64,000 nucleotides of DNA, taken from NCBI RefSeq assembly GCF_005222695.1, contig NZ_STGG01000010.1:186001-250000 (forward strand). Direction: 5' to 3'. Source of the stretch: Massilia sp. HP4. Lineage in GTDB: Bacteria > Pseudomonadota > Gammaproteobacteria > Burkholderiales > Burkholderiaceae_D. Every line of letters begins with the position of its first letter. Positions within the stretch are counted from its first letter, which is position 1. Positions 1 to 8,002 of this stretch are shown here, piece by piece. A program made the translations under genes and the position numbers. The notes under the pieces were generated by a model, which searched no databases, was not told the origin of the DNA, and saw only the letters and a program-made list of their open reading frames with translations.

Positions 1-377
1 TGCAGCGGCGCCAGCGGCACCAGTTGCTCGAGCTGCTCCAACACCACCTCATCGAGCCGCTGCGGGCCGCTGTAATGCACGCCGCCGTGCACGATGCGAT
101 GGCCCACCGCGCGCACGCGGTAGCCGTCCAGGGCGCGTCCGGCGAAGTCGATCAGGAAGGCCATGCCGGCGTGGTGGTCGAGCGCGTCCGGCCAGGCCTC
201 TTCGCCGACCGTGGCGCCGCCCGCATCCTGGGCGCTGAAACGGGTGGCGCCGCGGTACAGGTTCTCGATCTTGCCCTTGAAGGCCAGCGCCAGGTCGGGC
301 AGGCGGTGGACCGAGAACTTGATGCTGGACGAGCCGGCGTTGATGACGGCGATGCAGTCTTGCGTGGCGTGGTTCAC
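1..377 (-). CDS. ackA: acetate kinase, N-terminal part (runs off left edge)
   Basis: Interconverts acetate + ATP and acetyl phosphate + ADP in the cytoplasm, paired with the phosphotransacetylase encoded just upstream. About 125 residues are visible. The phosphate-binding motif NAGSSSIKF lies at residues 13-21 and HRIVHGG at 93-99, both diagnostic of the ASKHA-fold acetate kinase family. The start is taken as the GTG at 377, one base after the pta stop codon, so the two genes are almost certainly translated as a coupled pair. The C-terminal two thirds lie outside the window. Confidence 0.95.
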   Translation of the reverse strand, partial: MNHATQDCIAVINAGSSSIKFSVHRLPDLALAFKGKIENLYRGATRFSAQDAGGATVGEEAWPDALDHHAGMAFLIDFAGRALDGYRVRAVGHRIVHGGVHYSGPQRLDEVVLEQLEQLVPLAPL

Positions 378-378
378 G

Positions 379-1329
379 TCAGCGCCCCGCCACTTGCGCG
401 TTCGCCAACTGGTGGCGCGCCAGCAGCACCGCCACCGCGCACGAGGCCAGGCGGGCCGCGACGGTATCGGCGCGGCTGGTCAGGATCAGGGGCACGCGCG
501 CGCCGACCACGATACCGGCCGCCGCCGCGCCGGCCATGAAGGAGAGGCTCTTGGCCAGCATATTGCCGGCCTCCAGGTCGGGCGCCACCAGCACGTTGGC
601 GCGGCCCGCGACCGGCGACACCAGGCCCTTGACGGCGGCTGCTTGCAGGTCGATCGCATTGTCCATCGCCAGCGGGCCATCGAGGATGCCGCCCACGATC
701 TGGCCGCGGTCGGCCATCTTGCACAGGGCGGCGGCGTCGATCGTCGACGGCATCTTGTCGCTCACGGTTTCCACCGCCGCCAGGATCGCCACCCGCACGC
801 CCTCGAAGCCCAGCACCCGGGCCAGGTCGATCGCGTTCTGCACGATGTCGCGCTTGGCCGCCAGGTCGGGGATGATGTTGACGGCGGCGTCGGTGATGAT
901 CAAAGGCTCGCCGCGGCCCGGCACGTCCATCACGAAGCAGTGCGACAGGCGGCGCGCGGTGCGCAGGCCGGTGATGCCCGACACCACCGCGCCCATCAAT
1001 TCGTCGGTATGCAGGCTGCCCTTCATCAGGACCGCCGCCCTGCCCTCGCGCACCAGTTCGACCGCGCGCGCGGCCGAGGCGTGACTATGTTCGGTGTCGA
1101 CCAGGGGCAGCGCGCCGATATCCAGCCCGGCGGCTTCGGCCGCGGCGTGGATACGCGCCCGCGGCCCGACCAGCAGGGGCGCGACCAGGCCGATGCGGGC
1201 CGCGTCGAGCGCCGCCTCGATCGCATAGCGGTCGCAGGCATGCGCCACCGCCACCGTGACCGGGCCCTGCGCGCGCGCGGCGGCGATCAGGCGGTCGTAA
1301 TAGGGATGCGTCGTGTTCACTGATTCCAC
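379..1329 (-). CDS. pta: short phosphate acetyl/butyryltransferase
   Basis: Transfers an acyl group between CoA and phosphate, making acetyl phosphate for AckA. The 316-residue protein is the short single-domain Pta/Ptb type, as found in the C-terminal part of enoyl-CoA hydratase/phosphate acetyltransferase fusions, not the long P-loop Pta. Family features include VLMKGSLHT, SHCFVMDVP and the late segment VLVAPDLEAGNMLAKSL. The GTG at 1329 is preferred because GAGGAG sits 7 bases upstream; a GTG three codons later is the alternative. It heads a pta-ackA operon whose promoter region carries a PhbF-like box. Confidence 0.9.
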   Translation of the reverse strand: MESVNTTHPYYDRLIAAARAQGPVTVAVAHACDRYAIEAALDAARIGLVAPLLVGPRARIHAAAEAAGLDIGALPLVDTEHSHASAARAVELVREGRAAVLMKGSLHTDELMGAVVSGITGLRTARRLSHCFVMDVPGRGEPLIITDAAVNIIPDLAAKRDIVQNAIDLARVLGFEGVRVAILAAVETVSDKMPSTIDAAALCKMADRGQIVGGILDGPLAMDNAIDLQAAAVKGLVSPVAGRANVLVAPDLEAGNMLAKSLSFMAGAAAAGIVVGARVPLILTSRADTVAARLASCAVAVLLARHQLANAQVAGR

Positions 1330-1394
1330 TAGCTGTCTCCTCGCACTGTGACCGGTCGATGGTAGCATCGCTTGCTTACAGCGCAATCATTTTA

Positions 1395-1409
1395 TGTTGC
1401 GTCGCAACA
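1395..1409. promoter_or_regulatory. PhbF/PhaR-like operator
   Basis: TGTTGCGTCGCAACA is a perfect dyad (7-base arms around one T) between the divergent pta and isochorismatase genes. It fits the motif TG-N-TGC-N3-GCAA that I recall for the PHB regulator PhbF of Herbaspirillum seropedicae. That PhbF binds here is inference. Confidence 0.6.
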
Positions 1410-1448
1410 AAACTTAATCTGGTTTAAGAAGTTGAGGAGCCGCCCACC

Positions 1449-2000
1449 ATGAATGCAATCGACCCACACGCGAGCAGCCTGGTGCTGGTCGACTACCAGG
1501 CCCGGCTGATGCCGTCGATCCACGGCGCCGACGAGGCCGTCGCCAGGGCGCTGGTGCTGGCGCGCGCGGCCGCGCTCTTGGAACTGCCGGTGCTGGGGAC
1601 CGAAGAGAACCCCGAACGGCTCGGCCCGAATGTCGACGGGCTCGCGCAGCTGTGCGTGCAAACGGTGCCGAAGACGCATTTCGACGCCTGCGCCGATGAC
1701 TTGCTGGCGGCGCTGGACGCGCAGGCGCCTGGCCGCCGGCAAGTGGTGATCGCCGGCTGCGAAGCCCATGTCTGCATGCTGCAGACGGCGCTCGGCCTGC
1801 TGCGCGCGGGCCGCGAGGTCTATGTGGTGGAAAACGCGAGCGGCTCGCGCCGGCCGTCGGACCATGCCGCCGCCATGCGCCGCCTGGCGCAGGCCGGGGC
1901 GACGATCGTGACCCACGAGATGGTGCTGTTCGAGTGGCTGCGCGATTGCCGGCACCCGCGCTTTCGCGAGGTGCTGGCGCTGGTCAAGGCCGCGACGTAA
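1449..2000 (+). CDS. isochorismatase-family cysteine hydrolase
   Basis: A 183-residue cytoplasmic hydrolase of the isochorismatase/nicotinamidase superfamily. The catalytic triad is visible as Asp15 (LVLVDYQ), Lys75 (VPKTHF) and Cys109 (in GCEAHVCM). The protein is close to the YcaC/isochorismatase-domain subgroup, whose substrates are mostly unknown, so no substrate is assigned. GAGGAG lies upstream of the ATG. It is transcribed away from pta-ackA and shares the regulatory region containing the PhbF-like box; it converges on arsR. Confidence 0.85.
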   Translation: MNAIDPHASSLVLVDYQARLMPSIHGADEAVARALVLARAAALLELPVLGTEENPERLGPNVDGLAQLCVQTVPKTHFDACADDLLAALDAQAPGRRQVVIAGCEAHVCMLQTALGLLRAGREVYVVENASGSRRPSDHAAAMRRLAQAGATIVTHEMVLFEWLRDCRHPRFREVLALVKAAT

Positions 2001-2036
2001 ACGGCTGCCGGCAAGGCGGCTGGACGGCTACCTTGG

Positions 2037-2408
2037 CTAACAGATGTCGTGCGGGCCGGTATCGCCTGCAGCGGGTCGTGCCGTGGCGGCAGGTGCGCAC
2101 CCCTGGGCCGGCAGGTCGCAGGTCTCGCCAGCACAGCAGTTCTCGGTCAAGAAGCCCATGAGTTCGCTCATGGTGTCGAATCTGGCGGTATAGACCACGA
2201 ACCGACCCTCCTGTCGGGCGACCACCAGCTTGGCGTGGCTGAGTTCTTTCAGATGGAACGACAAGGCGGATGACGAAATATGCAATGCTTCGCCAATCTT
2301 GCTCGCATAAAGACCGGCTGGCCCGGTCTGGATCAGCAGGCGAAAAATGGCCAGGCGAGAGTCTTGCGCCAGCGCGGCCAGGGCTTTCAGTACGTGTTTG
2401 GTGTCCAT
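2037..2408 (-). CDS. arsR: ArsR/SmtB-family arsenic-responsive repressor
   Basis: Winged-helix repressor that leaves DNA when As(III)/Sb(III) binds cysteines. The start is the ATG at 2408 (MDTKHVLKAL), which matches the normal N-terminus; longer upstream extensions are unlikely. The recognition helix is near residues 43-62 (SSSALSFHLKELSHAK). Cys91-Cys92 after the dimerisation helix (LTENCC) and Cys97 and Cys104 are candidate metalloid ligands; this C-terminal arrangement is typical of Pseudomonas-like ArsR rather than the CxC-in-helix type. It is divergent from the ars operon, with two putative operators between them. Confidence 0.9.
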   Translation of the reverse strand: MDTKHVLKALAALAQDSRLAIFRLLIQTGPAGLYASKIGEALHISSSALSFHLKELSHAKLVVARQEGRFVVYTARFDTMSELMGFLTENCCAGETCDLPAQGCAPAATARPAAGDTGPHDIC

Positions 2409-2479
2409 ATGCAGCGCATGATAAACGATCGATTGTAACTCCACTCGCGCCGCCCCGTCTGCGGCCACCATGAAGACTC

Positions 2480-2497
2480 AATAGTCATTGAACTATT
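2480..2497. promoter_or_regulatory. putative ArsR operator 1
   Basis: AATAGT-N6-ACTATT, a perfect 6-base inverted repeat in the arsR/arsRC divergent promoter. It overlaps a 13-base sequence (ATTGAACTATTAA, 2487-2499) that recurs at 2535-2547. Confidence 0.6.
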
Positions 2498-2527
2498 AAA
2501 CAAATGCTGCTACAGTCGCATCATCTC

Positions 2528-2545
2528 AATATCTATTGAACTATT
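2528..2545. promoter_or_regulatory. putative ArsR operator 2
   Basis: AATATC-N6-ACTATT, with the same spacing as operator 1 but one imperfect arm. It overlaps the second copy of ATTGAACTATTAA (2535-2547), 15 bases before the ArsR-ArsC fusion start. It probably serves the rightward promoter. Confidence 0.5.
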
Positions 2546-2561
2546 AAGTTCATCTGTCATC

Positions 2562-3392
2562 ATGCAGACCGCAGCAACCGTCGCCGCACTGGCGGCTCTC
2601 GCGCAGGAAAGCAGGTTGTCCGTCTACCGACTGCTGGTCAAAGGAGGGGCGGATGGACTGGCGGGACGCGAGATCGCGCAAGCGCTTGGCATCACGCCAT
2701 CGGCGTTGTCGTTCCATCTAAAGGAATTGGCGCATGCCAGCCTCGTCACGCCGCGCCAGGCGGGACGCTCGATCATTTACTCCGCCAACCTCGAGACGAT
2801 GAAGGACTTGATGGCCTACCTGATGGAAAATTGCTGCCAGTCCCATCCGGCCGCACCCCCTCCAGCGGCCCAGGGCGGCCAGGTCGCCGGCGCGCCGGCC
2901 GACGACAGAGTGTATAACGTGCTGTTCCTGTGCACCGGCAATTCGGCGCGCAGCATCATGGCCGAAGCGCTGGTGTCGACCATCGGCCGCGGGCGATTCC
3001 GAGGCTTCTCGGCCGGCAGCCGGCCGACCGGCGTCGTCAATCCCCTGGCCGTCGAGCAGATCGCCGGCACCGGCTACCCGCCGGCGAAGCTGCGCAGCAA
3101 GGGCTGGGACGAATTCAGCGCGCCCGATGCGCAGCATATGGATTTCGTGATCACCGTATGCGACAGCGCGGCCGGCGAGGTCTGCCCACTCTGGCCCGGC
3201 CATCCCGTTTCGGCGCATTGGGGTTTCGAGGATCCGGCTCTGGTCACCGGCACCCAGGAGGTGCGGCGAGCCGCATTCCGCCGGGTTTACCGCCAGTTGG
3301 TCGCGCGCATGAACCTGTTCACCAGCCTGCCGCTGCAGATGCTTGAAAAGAACGCCATCAGGGCCGAACTGACCCGTATCGGCGACGCCTGA
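2562..3392 (+). CDS. ArsR-ArsC fusion: regulator plus thiol arsenate reductase
   Basis: A 276-residue two-domain protein. Residues 1-92 are a complete ArsR winged helix (recognition helix around 46-60, SALSFHLKELAH) ending in MENCC. A Pro/Ala/Gly-rich linker (about 95-116) leads to a low-molecular-weight phosphatase-type arsenate reductase (117-276). The P-loop is CTGNSARS with nucleophile Cys124; Cys200 and Cys208 supply the relay disulfide cysteines of the pI258 ArsC mechanism. The second P-loop Cys of the stand-alone ArsC is Ala here. It may couple arsenite production to derepression. Related ArsRC fusions are known elsewhere (for example Leptospirillum), so the architecture is uncommon rather than unique. 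First gene of the ars operon. Confidence 0.9.
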   Translation: MQTAATVAALAALAQESRLSVYRLLVKGGADGLAGREIAQALGITPSALSFHLKELAHASLVTPRQAGRSIIYSANLETMKDLMAYLMENCCQSHPAAPPPAAQGGQVAGAPADDRVYNVLFLCTGNSARSIMAEALVSTIGRGRFRGFSAGSRPTGVVNPLAVEQIAGTGYPPAKLRSKGWDEFSAPDAQHMDFVITVCDSAAGEVCPLWPGHPVSAHWGFEDPALVTGTQEVRRAAFRRVYRQLVARMNLFTSLPLQMLEKNAIRAELTRIGDA

Positions 3393-3421
3393 CTCCACCT
3401 TCATCCACTGACGACCATACC

Positions 3422-3901
3422 ATGAACGTATTATTCCTCTGCACCGGAAATTCCTGCCGCTCCGTCCTCAGCGAGGGCGTATTCAACCATCTCGCGCCGG
3501 AGGGCTGGCGCGCGCTCAGCGCCGGCAGCCAGCCGGCCGGACAGCTGCATCCGCGCGCCGTGGCCCTGCTGCACTGCAAGGGCATCTCTACCGAAGGTTA
3601 CTACAGCAAGTCGTGGGACGACCTGCCCATGACGCCCGACATCGTGGTCACCGTGTGCAGCAGCGCGGCCGGCGAGACCTGCCCGGCCTACCTGGGCAAT
3701 GTTCTGCGCACACACTGGGGACTGGACGATCCGGGCCACATGGTAGGGACGGAGCAAGAAATCGAGGCGGCGTTCGAACGCACCTACGCCATCATCGTCG
3801 AACGGATTCGTGCGTTCCTGGCGCTGCCCCTGGCCGAACTGGCCGGCGACCGGGTCGCGTTCAAGGCCGAACTCGACCGTATCGGCACGCTGGCTGCCTG
3901 A
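3422..3901 (+). CDS. arsC: arsenate reductase, LMW-PTP fold
   Basis: Reduces arsenate to arsenite using thioredoxin-type electrons. The 159-residue protein has the P-loop CTGNSCRS (Cys7, Cys12) at its N-terminus and the relay cysteines Cys79 (VVTVCSS) and Cys87 (GETCPAY). The HWGLDDPGH segment holds the general-acid Asp region. It follows the ArsR-ArsC fusion by 29 bases and is clearly a paralogue of that protein's C-terminal domain, so the operon encodes two reductase domains. Confidence 0.92.
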   Translation: MNVLFLCTGNSCRSVLSEGVFNHLAPEGWRALSAGSQPAGQLHPRAVALLHCKGISTEGYYSKSWDDLPMTPDIVVTVCSSAAGETCPAYLGNVLRTHWGLDDPGHMVGTEQEIEAAFERTYAIIVERIRAFLALPLAELAGDRVAFKAELDRIGTLAA

Positions 3902-3969
3902 CCGCCCTCCACATCGCATCCTGGCGCCGCGCCCTTGCGCGCGGCGCGCGTATTCCAACAAGGACCACC

Positions 3970-5250
3970 GTGCTCACCGCATCGCTCATCTTCCTCACGA
4001 CCCTCGTTTTCGTCATCTGGCAGCCCCGCGGCCTGGGCATCGGCTGGAGCGCCGCCGGCGGGGCCCTGCTCGCCCTCATGGCGGGCGTCATTAGCCTGTC
4101 CGACATTCCCGTGGTCTGGCATATCGTCTGGAACGCGACGGCGACCTTCGTGGCGGTCATCATCATCAGCCTTCTGCTGGACAAGGCCGGTTTTTTCGAA
4201 TGGGCCGCGCTGCATGTCGCGCGCTGGGGCAAGGGCAGCGGCAAGCGCCTGTTCGTGCTGCTGGTCCTGCTGGGCGCCGCGGTCGCGGCCGTATTCGCCA
4301 ACGATGGCGCGGCGCTGATCCTGACCCCGATCGTGATCGCCATGCTGGCCGCCCTGCGCTTCTCGCCCAGGGCCACGCTGGCCTATGTGATGGCGGCCGG
4401 CTTCATCGCCGACACCGCCAGCCTGCCGCTGGTGGTGTCGAACCTGGTCAACATCGTGTCGGCGGACTACTTCGACATCGGCTTTGCGCGCTATGCAGCG
4501 GTGATGGCGCCGGTCAACCTGGTGTCGGTCGGCGCCACGCTGGCGGTGCTGCTGCTGTTCTTCCGCAAGGACATCCCGGCCGACTACGATGTGGCGCAAT
4601 TGCGTCAACCTGGCGCGGCGATCCACGACCGCGCCACCTTCATCAGCGGATGGTGGGTACTGGGCCTTCTCTTGGCCGGCTTTTTCTGGCTGGACGAGAT
4701 CGGCGTGCCGATCAGCGCCGTCGCCGCAGCGGGCGCCGCGCTGCTGCTCGCGGTCGCCGCCCGCGGCCACCGGATCGCCACCCGCGCCGTCCTGCGCGAT
4801 GCGCCGTGGCAAGTCGTCATCTTCTCGCTCGGCATGTACCTGGTCGTCTACGGCCTGCGCAACGCCGGCCTGACCGTCTACCTGACCGCCGTGCTCGAAC
4901 GCTGCGCCGAATACGGGGTATGGGGCGCAGCGCTGGGCACCGGCTTCATCACCGCGATCCTGTCGTCGATCATGAACAATATGCCGACCGTGCTGATCGG
5001 CGCGCTGGCCATCGACGACACCGCCACCCAGGGCGTCGTGCGCGAAGCCATGATCTACGCCAACGTCATCGGCAGCGACCTCGGACCGAAGATCACGCCG
5101 ATCGGCAGTCTCGCGACCCTGCTCTGGCTGCACGTGCTGGCGTCGAAAGACATCCGCATCTCGTGGGGATATTATTTCCGGGTCGGCCTGGTGCTGACGC
5201 TGCCGATCCTGCTCGTGACCCTGGCCGCGCTTGCGCTGCGCCTGGGCTGA
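3970..5250 (+). CDS. arsB: arsenite efflux permease ArsB
   Basis: Inner-membrane As(III)/Sb(III) extrusion carrier of the ArsB family (not Acr3). The 426 residues are almost entirely hydrophobic with about 12 membrane segments. Hallmarks are [30 protein letters not shown] and [19 protein letters not shown]. The GTG at 3970 is chosen because AAGGA stands 6 bases upstream and the resulting length matches E. coli ArsB (about 429). No arsA ATPase is linked, so export would be driven by the membrane potential alone. Confidence 0.93.
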   Translation: MLTASLIFLTTLVFVIWQPRGLGIGWSAAGGALLALMAGVISLSDIPVVWHIVWNATATFVAVIIISLLLDKAGFFEWAALHVARWGKGSGKRLFVLLVLLGAAVAAVFANDGAALILTPIVIAMLAALRFSPRATLAYVMAAGFIADTASLPLVVSNLVNIVSADYFDIGFARYAAVMAPVNLVSVGATLAVLLLFFRKDIPADYDVAQLRQPGAAIHDRATFISGWWVLGLLLAGFFWLDEIGVPISAVAAAGAALLLAVAARGHRIATRAVLRDAPWQVVIFSLGMYLVVYGLRNAGLTVYLTAVLERCAEYGVWGAALGTGFITAILSSIMNNMPTVLIGALAIDDTATQGVVREAMIYANVIGSDLGPKITPIGSLATLLWLHVLASKDIRISWGYYFRVGLVLTLPILLVTLAALALRLG

Positions 5251-5304
5251 ACCGGCGCCGTACGAGACGGCGCGCCCGCTGGACCATTTCGAAGGAACGC
5301 CCGC

Positions 5305-6021
5305 ATGACCCGCATCGCCGAATTGCCGAACATCGACCCCGCACGCCTGGACATTCCCACCTCCGACCGGCTTGCCGCGGCCGCCGAGATCGCCCACCCG
5401 CCGCGCATCCTGCTGTTGTATGGCTCCCTGCGCGAGCGCTCGTTCAGCCGCCTGCTGACCGAAGAAGCGGCGCGTATCCTGCGCCAGTTCGGCGCCGAGG
5501 CCAGGATCTTCGACCCGTCCGGACTGCCGATGACCGGCAGCGTACCCGAGACCCATCCGAAGGTGGTCGAGCTGCGCGAGCTGTGCATCTGGTCCGAAGG
5601 CCAGGTGTGGTGCAGCCCCGAACGCCACGGGGCGGTGACCGCGGTCTTCAAGAACCAGATCGACTGGATCCCGCTGGAGCAGGGATCGGTGCGGCCGAGC
5701 CAGGGAAAGACCCTGGCCGTGATGCAGGTGTGCGGCGGTTCGCAGTCCTTCAATGTGGTCAACACGCTGCGCCTGCTGGGACGCTGGATGCGCATGTTCA
5801 CCATCCCGAACCAGTCGTCGGTGCCGATGGCCTACCAGGAATTCGGCGAGGACGACCGCATGCGCCCGTCCGCCTACTATGAGCGGGTGGTCGACGTCAT
5901 GGAAGAACTGGTCAAGATCACGCTGCTGATGCGCGGCAGCAGCAGCTACCTGACGGACCGCTACAGCGAGCGCAGCGAACGCGCCAACCGCGCGATCGAT
6001 CGGCAGATCGCGCGGCTGTGA
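5305..6021 (+). CDS. arsH: organoarsenical oxidase ArsH
   Basis: NADPH-dependent FMN flavoprotein of the flavodoxin-like reductase superfamily; ArsH proteins oxidise trivalent methyl and aromatic arsenicals to less toxic pentavalent forms. The 238-residue sequence has the FMN phosphate loop [10 protein letters not shown] (around 40-49), [22 protein letters not shown] for the flavin ring, and the conserved [19 protein letters not shown] segment. AAGGAA lies upstream of the ATG. It follows arsB by 54 bases. Confidence 0.93.
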   Translation: MTRIAELPNIDPARLDIPTSDRLAAAAEIAHPPRILLLYGSLRERSFSRLLTEEAARILRQFGAEARIFDPSGLPMTGSVPETHPKVVELRELCIWSEGQVWCSPERHGAVTAVFKNQIDWIPLEQGSVRPSQGKTLAVMQVCGGSQSFNVVNTLRLLGRWMRMFTIPNQSSVPMAYQEFGEDDRMRPSAYYERVVDVMEELVKITLLMRGSSSYLTDRYSERSERANRAIDRQIARL

Positions 6022-6089
6022 GCTGCTGCGCGCCAATTTCGCCGCCACGCGCCCGATTTTGTATGATGTGAGGTTTCGTTCGAGACAGC

Positions 6090-6593
6090 ATGCCGATGAC
6101 CGATATCCGCCCCGCTTCCCACCTCGACGCTGCGCGCATCAGCGCCATCTATAACCATTACGTCGCCGGGACGACGATCTCGTTCGAAGAAGCGCCGGTT
6201 TCCGCGGTCGCGATGGTCGAGCGCATCGCGGACGTCATGAACGATGGCCTGCCCTGGCTGGTGCTTGAGGTGGAAGGAGAAACGGTGGGCTATGCCTACG
6301 CCACCAAGTGGCGCGCCCGGCCGGCCTATCGGCACGCCGTGGAAAGTACGATCTATCTCGATCATGCGCTGACCGGCCGCGGGCACGGCAGGCGCCTGTA
6401 TGCCCGCCTGCTCGACGAACTGCGCAGGTGCGGACTGCATACGGTCATCGCCGGCATCGCGCAGCCAAACGAACCCAGTGTCAGGCTGCATGAATGCATG
6501 GGGTTTCGCAAGGTTGCCCACTTCAGGGAAGTAGGGTTCAAGTTCGACCGTTGGGTCGATGTCGGTTATTGGCAGCTGTTGCTGGAACCATGA
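6090..6593 (+). CDS. arsN1: GNAT acetyltransferase, ArsN1-type
   Basis: A 167-residue GNAT enzyme of the phosphinothricin/arsinothricin acetyltransferase group. It shows IRPA...AARISAIYNHYV at the N-terminus, the acetyl-CoA loop LTGRGHGRRLYARLLDEL, and IAGIAQPNEPSVRLHECMGF. Members in ars operons acetylate the arsenic antibiotic arsinothricin, and its position as last gene of the ars block supports that role. A plain phosphinothricin or methionine-sulfone acetyltransferase cannot be excluded. The start may instead be the ATG two codons later. Confidence 0.8.
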   Translation: MPMTDIRPASHLDAARISAIYNHYVAGTTISFEEAPVSAVAMVERIADVMNDGLPWLVLEVEGETVGYAYATKWRARPAYRHAVESTIYLDHALTGRGHGRRLYARLLDELRRCGLHTVIAGIAQPNEPSVRLHECMGFRKVAHFREVGFKFDRWVDVGYWQLLLEP

Positions 6594-6624
6594 TCCGCCA
6601 CCCAATTGGAGCGACCGGCCAGGC

Positions 6625-6915
6625 GCGCCACCACGCCCCCAGGGTCACGTAGCCGCTGCCGAAGATGATCGGTGAGGTGCCGGTGGCGTAATGGGTGAGC
6701 GTCATCATGATGGCCGAGGCGGCGTTCCCGCTGGACGGGATATTCGGAATCAGGAAGGCGCCGACGACGCCGGCGATGGTGGCATGCACGCCGGACAGGA
6801 GGGTCGCGTACCACGGCAGGGCCAGGCCGATCAGCGGCGCGTGCCGTCCGAGCAGGGCCAGCGCGCCCATGGCGAAGGCGATGTCGGTTTCCGACGGGAT
6901 CGCCCGGCCATTGGC
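6625..6915 (-). pseudogene. mosaic remnant of NhaA antiporter and DASS transporter genes
   Basis: An open frame with no complete gene. Three pieces join in one frame. Near 6906-6840, IPSETDIAFAMGALALLG resembles the NhaA Na+/H+ antiporter core. Near 6816-6747, PWYATLLSGVHATIAGVV resembles a later NhaA helix, with roughly 90 residues between them missing. Near 6730-6625, LTHYATGTSPIIFGSGYV resembles the C-terminus of DASS/SLC13 sodium:carboxylate carriers. No start codon or full fold is possible. It abuts the GT9 stop codon and the 3' end of arsN1, so it is probably deletion debris beside the ars island. Confidence 0.65.
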
Positions 6916-6918
6916 CGG

Positions 6919-7935
6919 TTACGAGCCGACGCCGTTCGAGGCGCGTGCCATATGACCGACGCACTTTTTCTTGTGCCTGCCCGCACTGCGCCGCAGCGCC
7001 AGTACGTGTCCGACGACCTCGTCGACGTCGAAGCCGTGGACGTCCTGCGCCGATGCCGACAGGACGACGGCAGTGGCCGTGCCGCACGGCCCCCACTGCA
7101 GCGGCTTGACGCCATCGTTCTGGTAGATCCCGACCACTGGCGTGGTGAAAGCCCCGGCGATATGCACGACTGCGGTGTCCGTGCTCACCACGGCATCGGC
7201 GAACCGGCACACGCCGAACAGGTGAGCAAGCTCGCCTTCGCAATTGACGATGTCGCCAATGTCGGCTGCGTCGACCACGGCGCGCGCACGTTCCACCGAG
7301 GCTGCGCTGCACAACACCCGTAGCGCTGCGTCGGGGATGGCCGCGTGTAACTTCCGTAGCAGGCGCACCGCTGCTTCATGCTCGATATTGCGCTCGCTGT
7401 CCGCCGCGAACAGGTTGACCAGGATGTAGGGGCTGTCCTCCGAATTGCCGGCATCGCTACCCAGGCCCAGGAAGGACAGGTGCACATCGTAGGCGAGCGA
7501 TGTGGGCGGCACGCCGATCTGCGCGAGCGCAGCGCTGCAGGCATCGATTTTTGGCCGCACCGGGCCGGCATTGAAATCACGCAGGTCAACCACCTGCTTC
7601 GGCGCGGCCAGCGCAAGCAGGACCCGATTCTTTTCGCTGCGCGGACGCAGCCAGGTCACGATATGGCCGAGGCGCTCCCGGCGCAGGGCCAGTCCAAGAC
7701 GAATGATGTTCCCCCAGCCGCGCTTCGGTAGCGGCCAGACCTTCGCGATACGCTGGTCGGCCGTCCAGAACGCAAGCGTCGCACCGGCTGCGGTGACATG
7801 GATCTCGCAATGTGGATTCCAGCGCTTCAAGGCGGCGACGAACGCCGTGTTGACCACCGCGTCGCCAAGCTTGCCATCATGGGAAAAGAACAGGATTTTC
7901 ACGGGCTGCGTGGGGTGCGAATCAAGGGTGGCCAT
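6919..7935 (-). CDS. glycosyltransferase family 9 (heptosyltransferase-like)
   Basis: A 338-residue GT-B enzyme of the ADP-heptose:LPS heptosyltransferase family. The N-terminal FFSHDGKLGDAVVNTAFV and the C-terminal donor-site segment STDTAVVHIAGAFTTPVVGIY (around 285-305) are typical. The acceptor is unknown; LPS or another envelope glycan is likely. The ATG at 7935 gives a normal N-terminus. It lies 67 bases downstream of the membrane-protein gene and may share its transcript. The last 20 or so residues (KKKCVGHMARASNGVGS) run into the pseudogene junction and may not be native. Confidence 0.8.
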   Translation of the reverse strand: MATLDSHPTQPVKILFFSHDGKLGDAVVNTAFVAALKRWNPHCEIHVTAAGATLAFWTADQRIAKVWPLPKRGWGNIIRLGLALRRERLGHIVTWLRPRSEKNRVLLALAAPKQVVDLRDFNAGPVRPKIDACSAALAQIGVPPTSLAYDVHLSFLGLGSDAGNSEDSPYILVNLFAADSERNIEHEAAVRLLRKLHAAIPDAALRVLCSAASVERARAVVDAADIGDIVNCEGELAHLFGVCRFADAVVSTDTAVVHIAGAFTTPVVGIYQNDGVKPLQWGPCGTATAVVLSASAQDVHGFDVDEVVGHVLALRRSAGRHKKKCVGHMARASNGVGS

Positions 7936-8002
7936 GGGTTTTCCGATTGTTGTCTTTTTAATTGTTGAATGGCTGGCCGGTTGCCGGTCGCAGCCCGCCG
8001 GC

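Noticed and set aside
3784-6048. Long minus-strand open frame of 754 codons opposite arsB/arsH
   Set aside because: Biased Gln/His/Arg-rich composition, no family motif, and it lies antisense to two clear genes; typical shadow of high-GC coding DNA.
6538-6870. Calling the 6538-6870 frame an intact small membrane protein
   Set aside because: Only pieces of NhaA and DASS sequences are recognisable and they do not form a complete fold; treated as a pseudogene.
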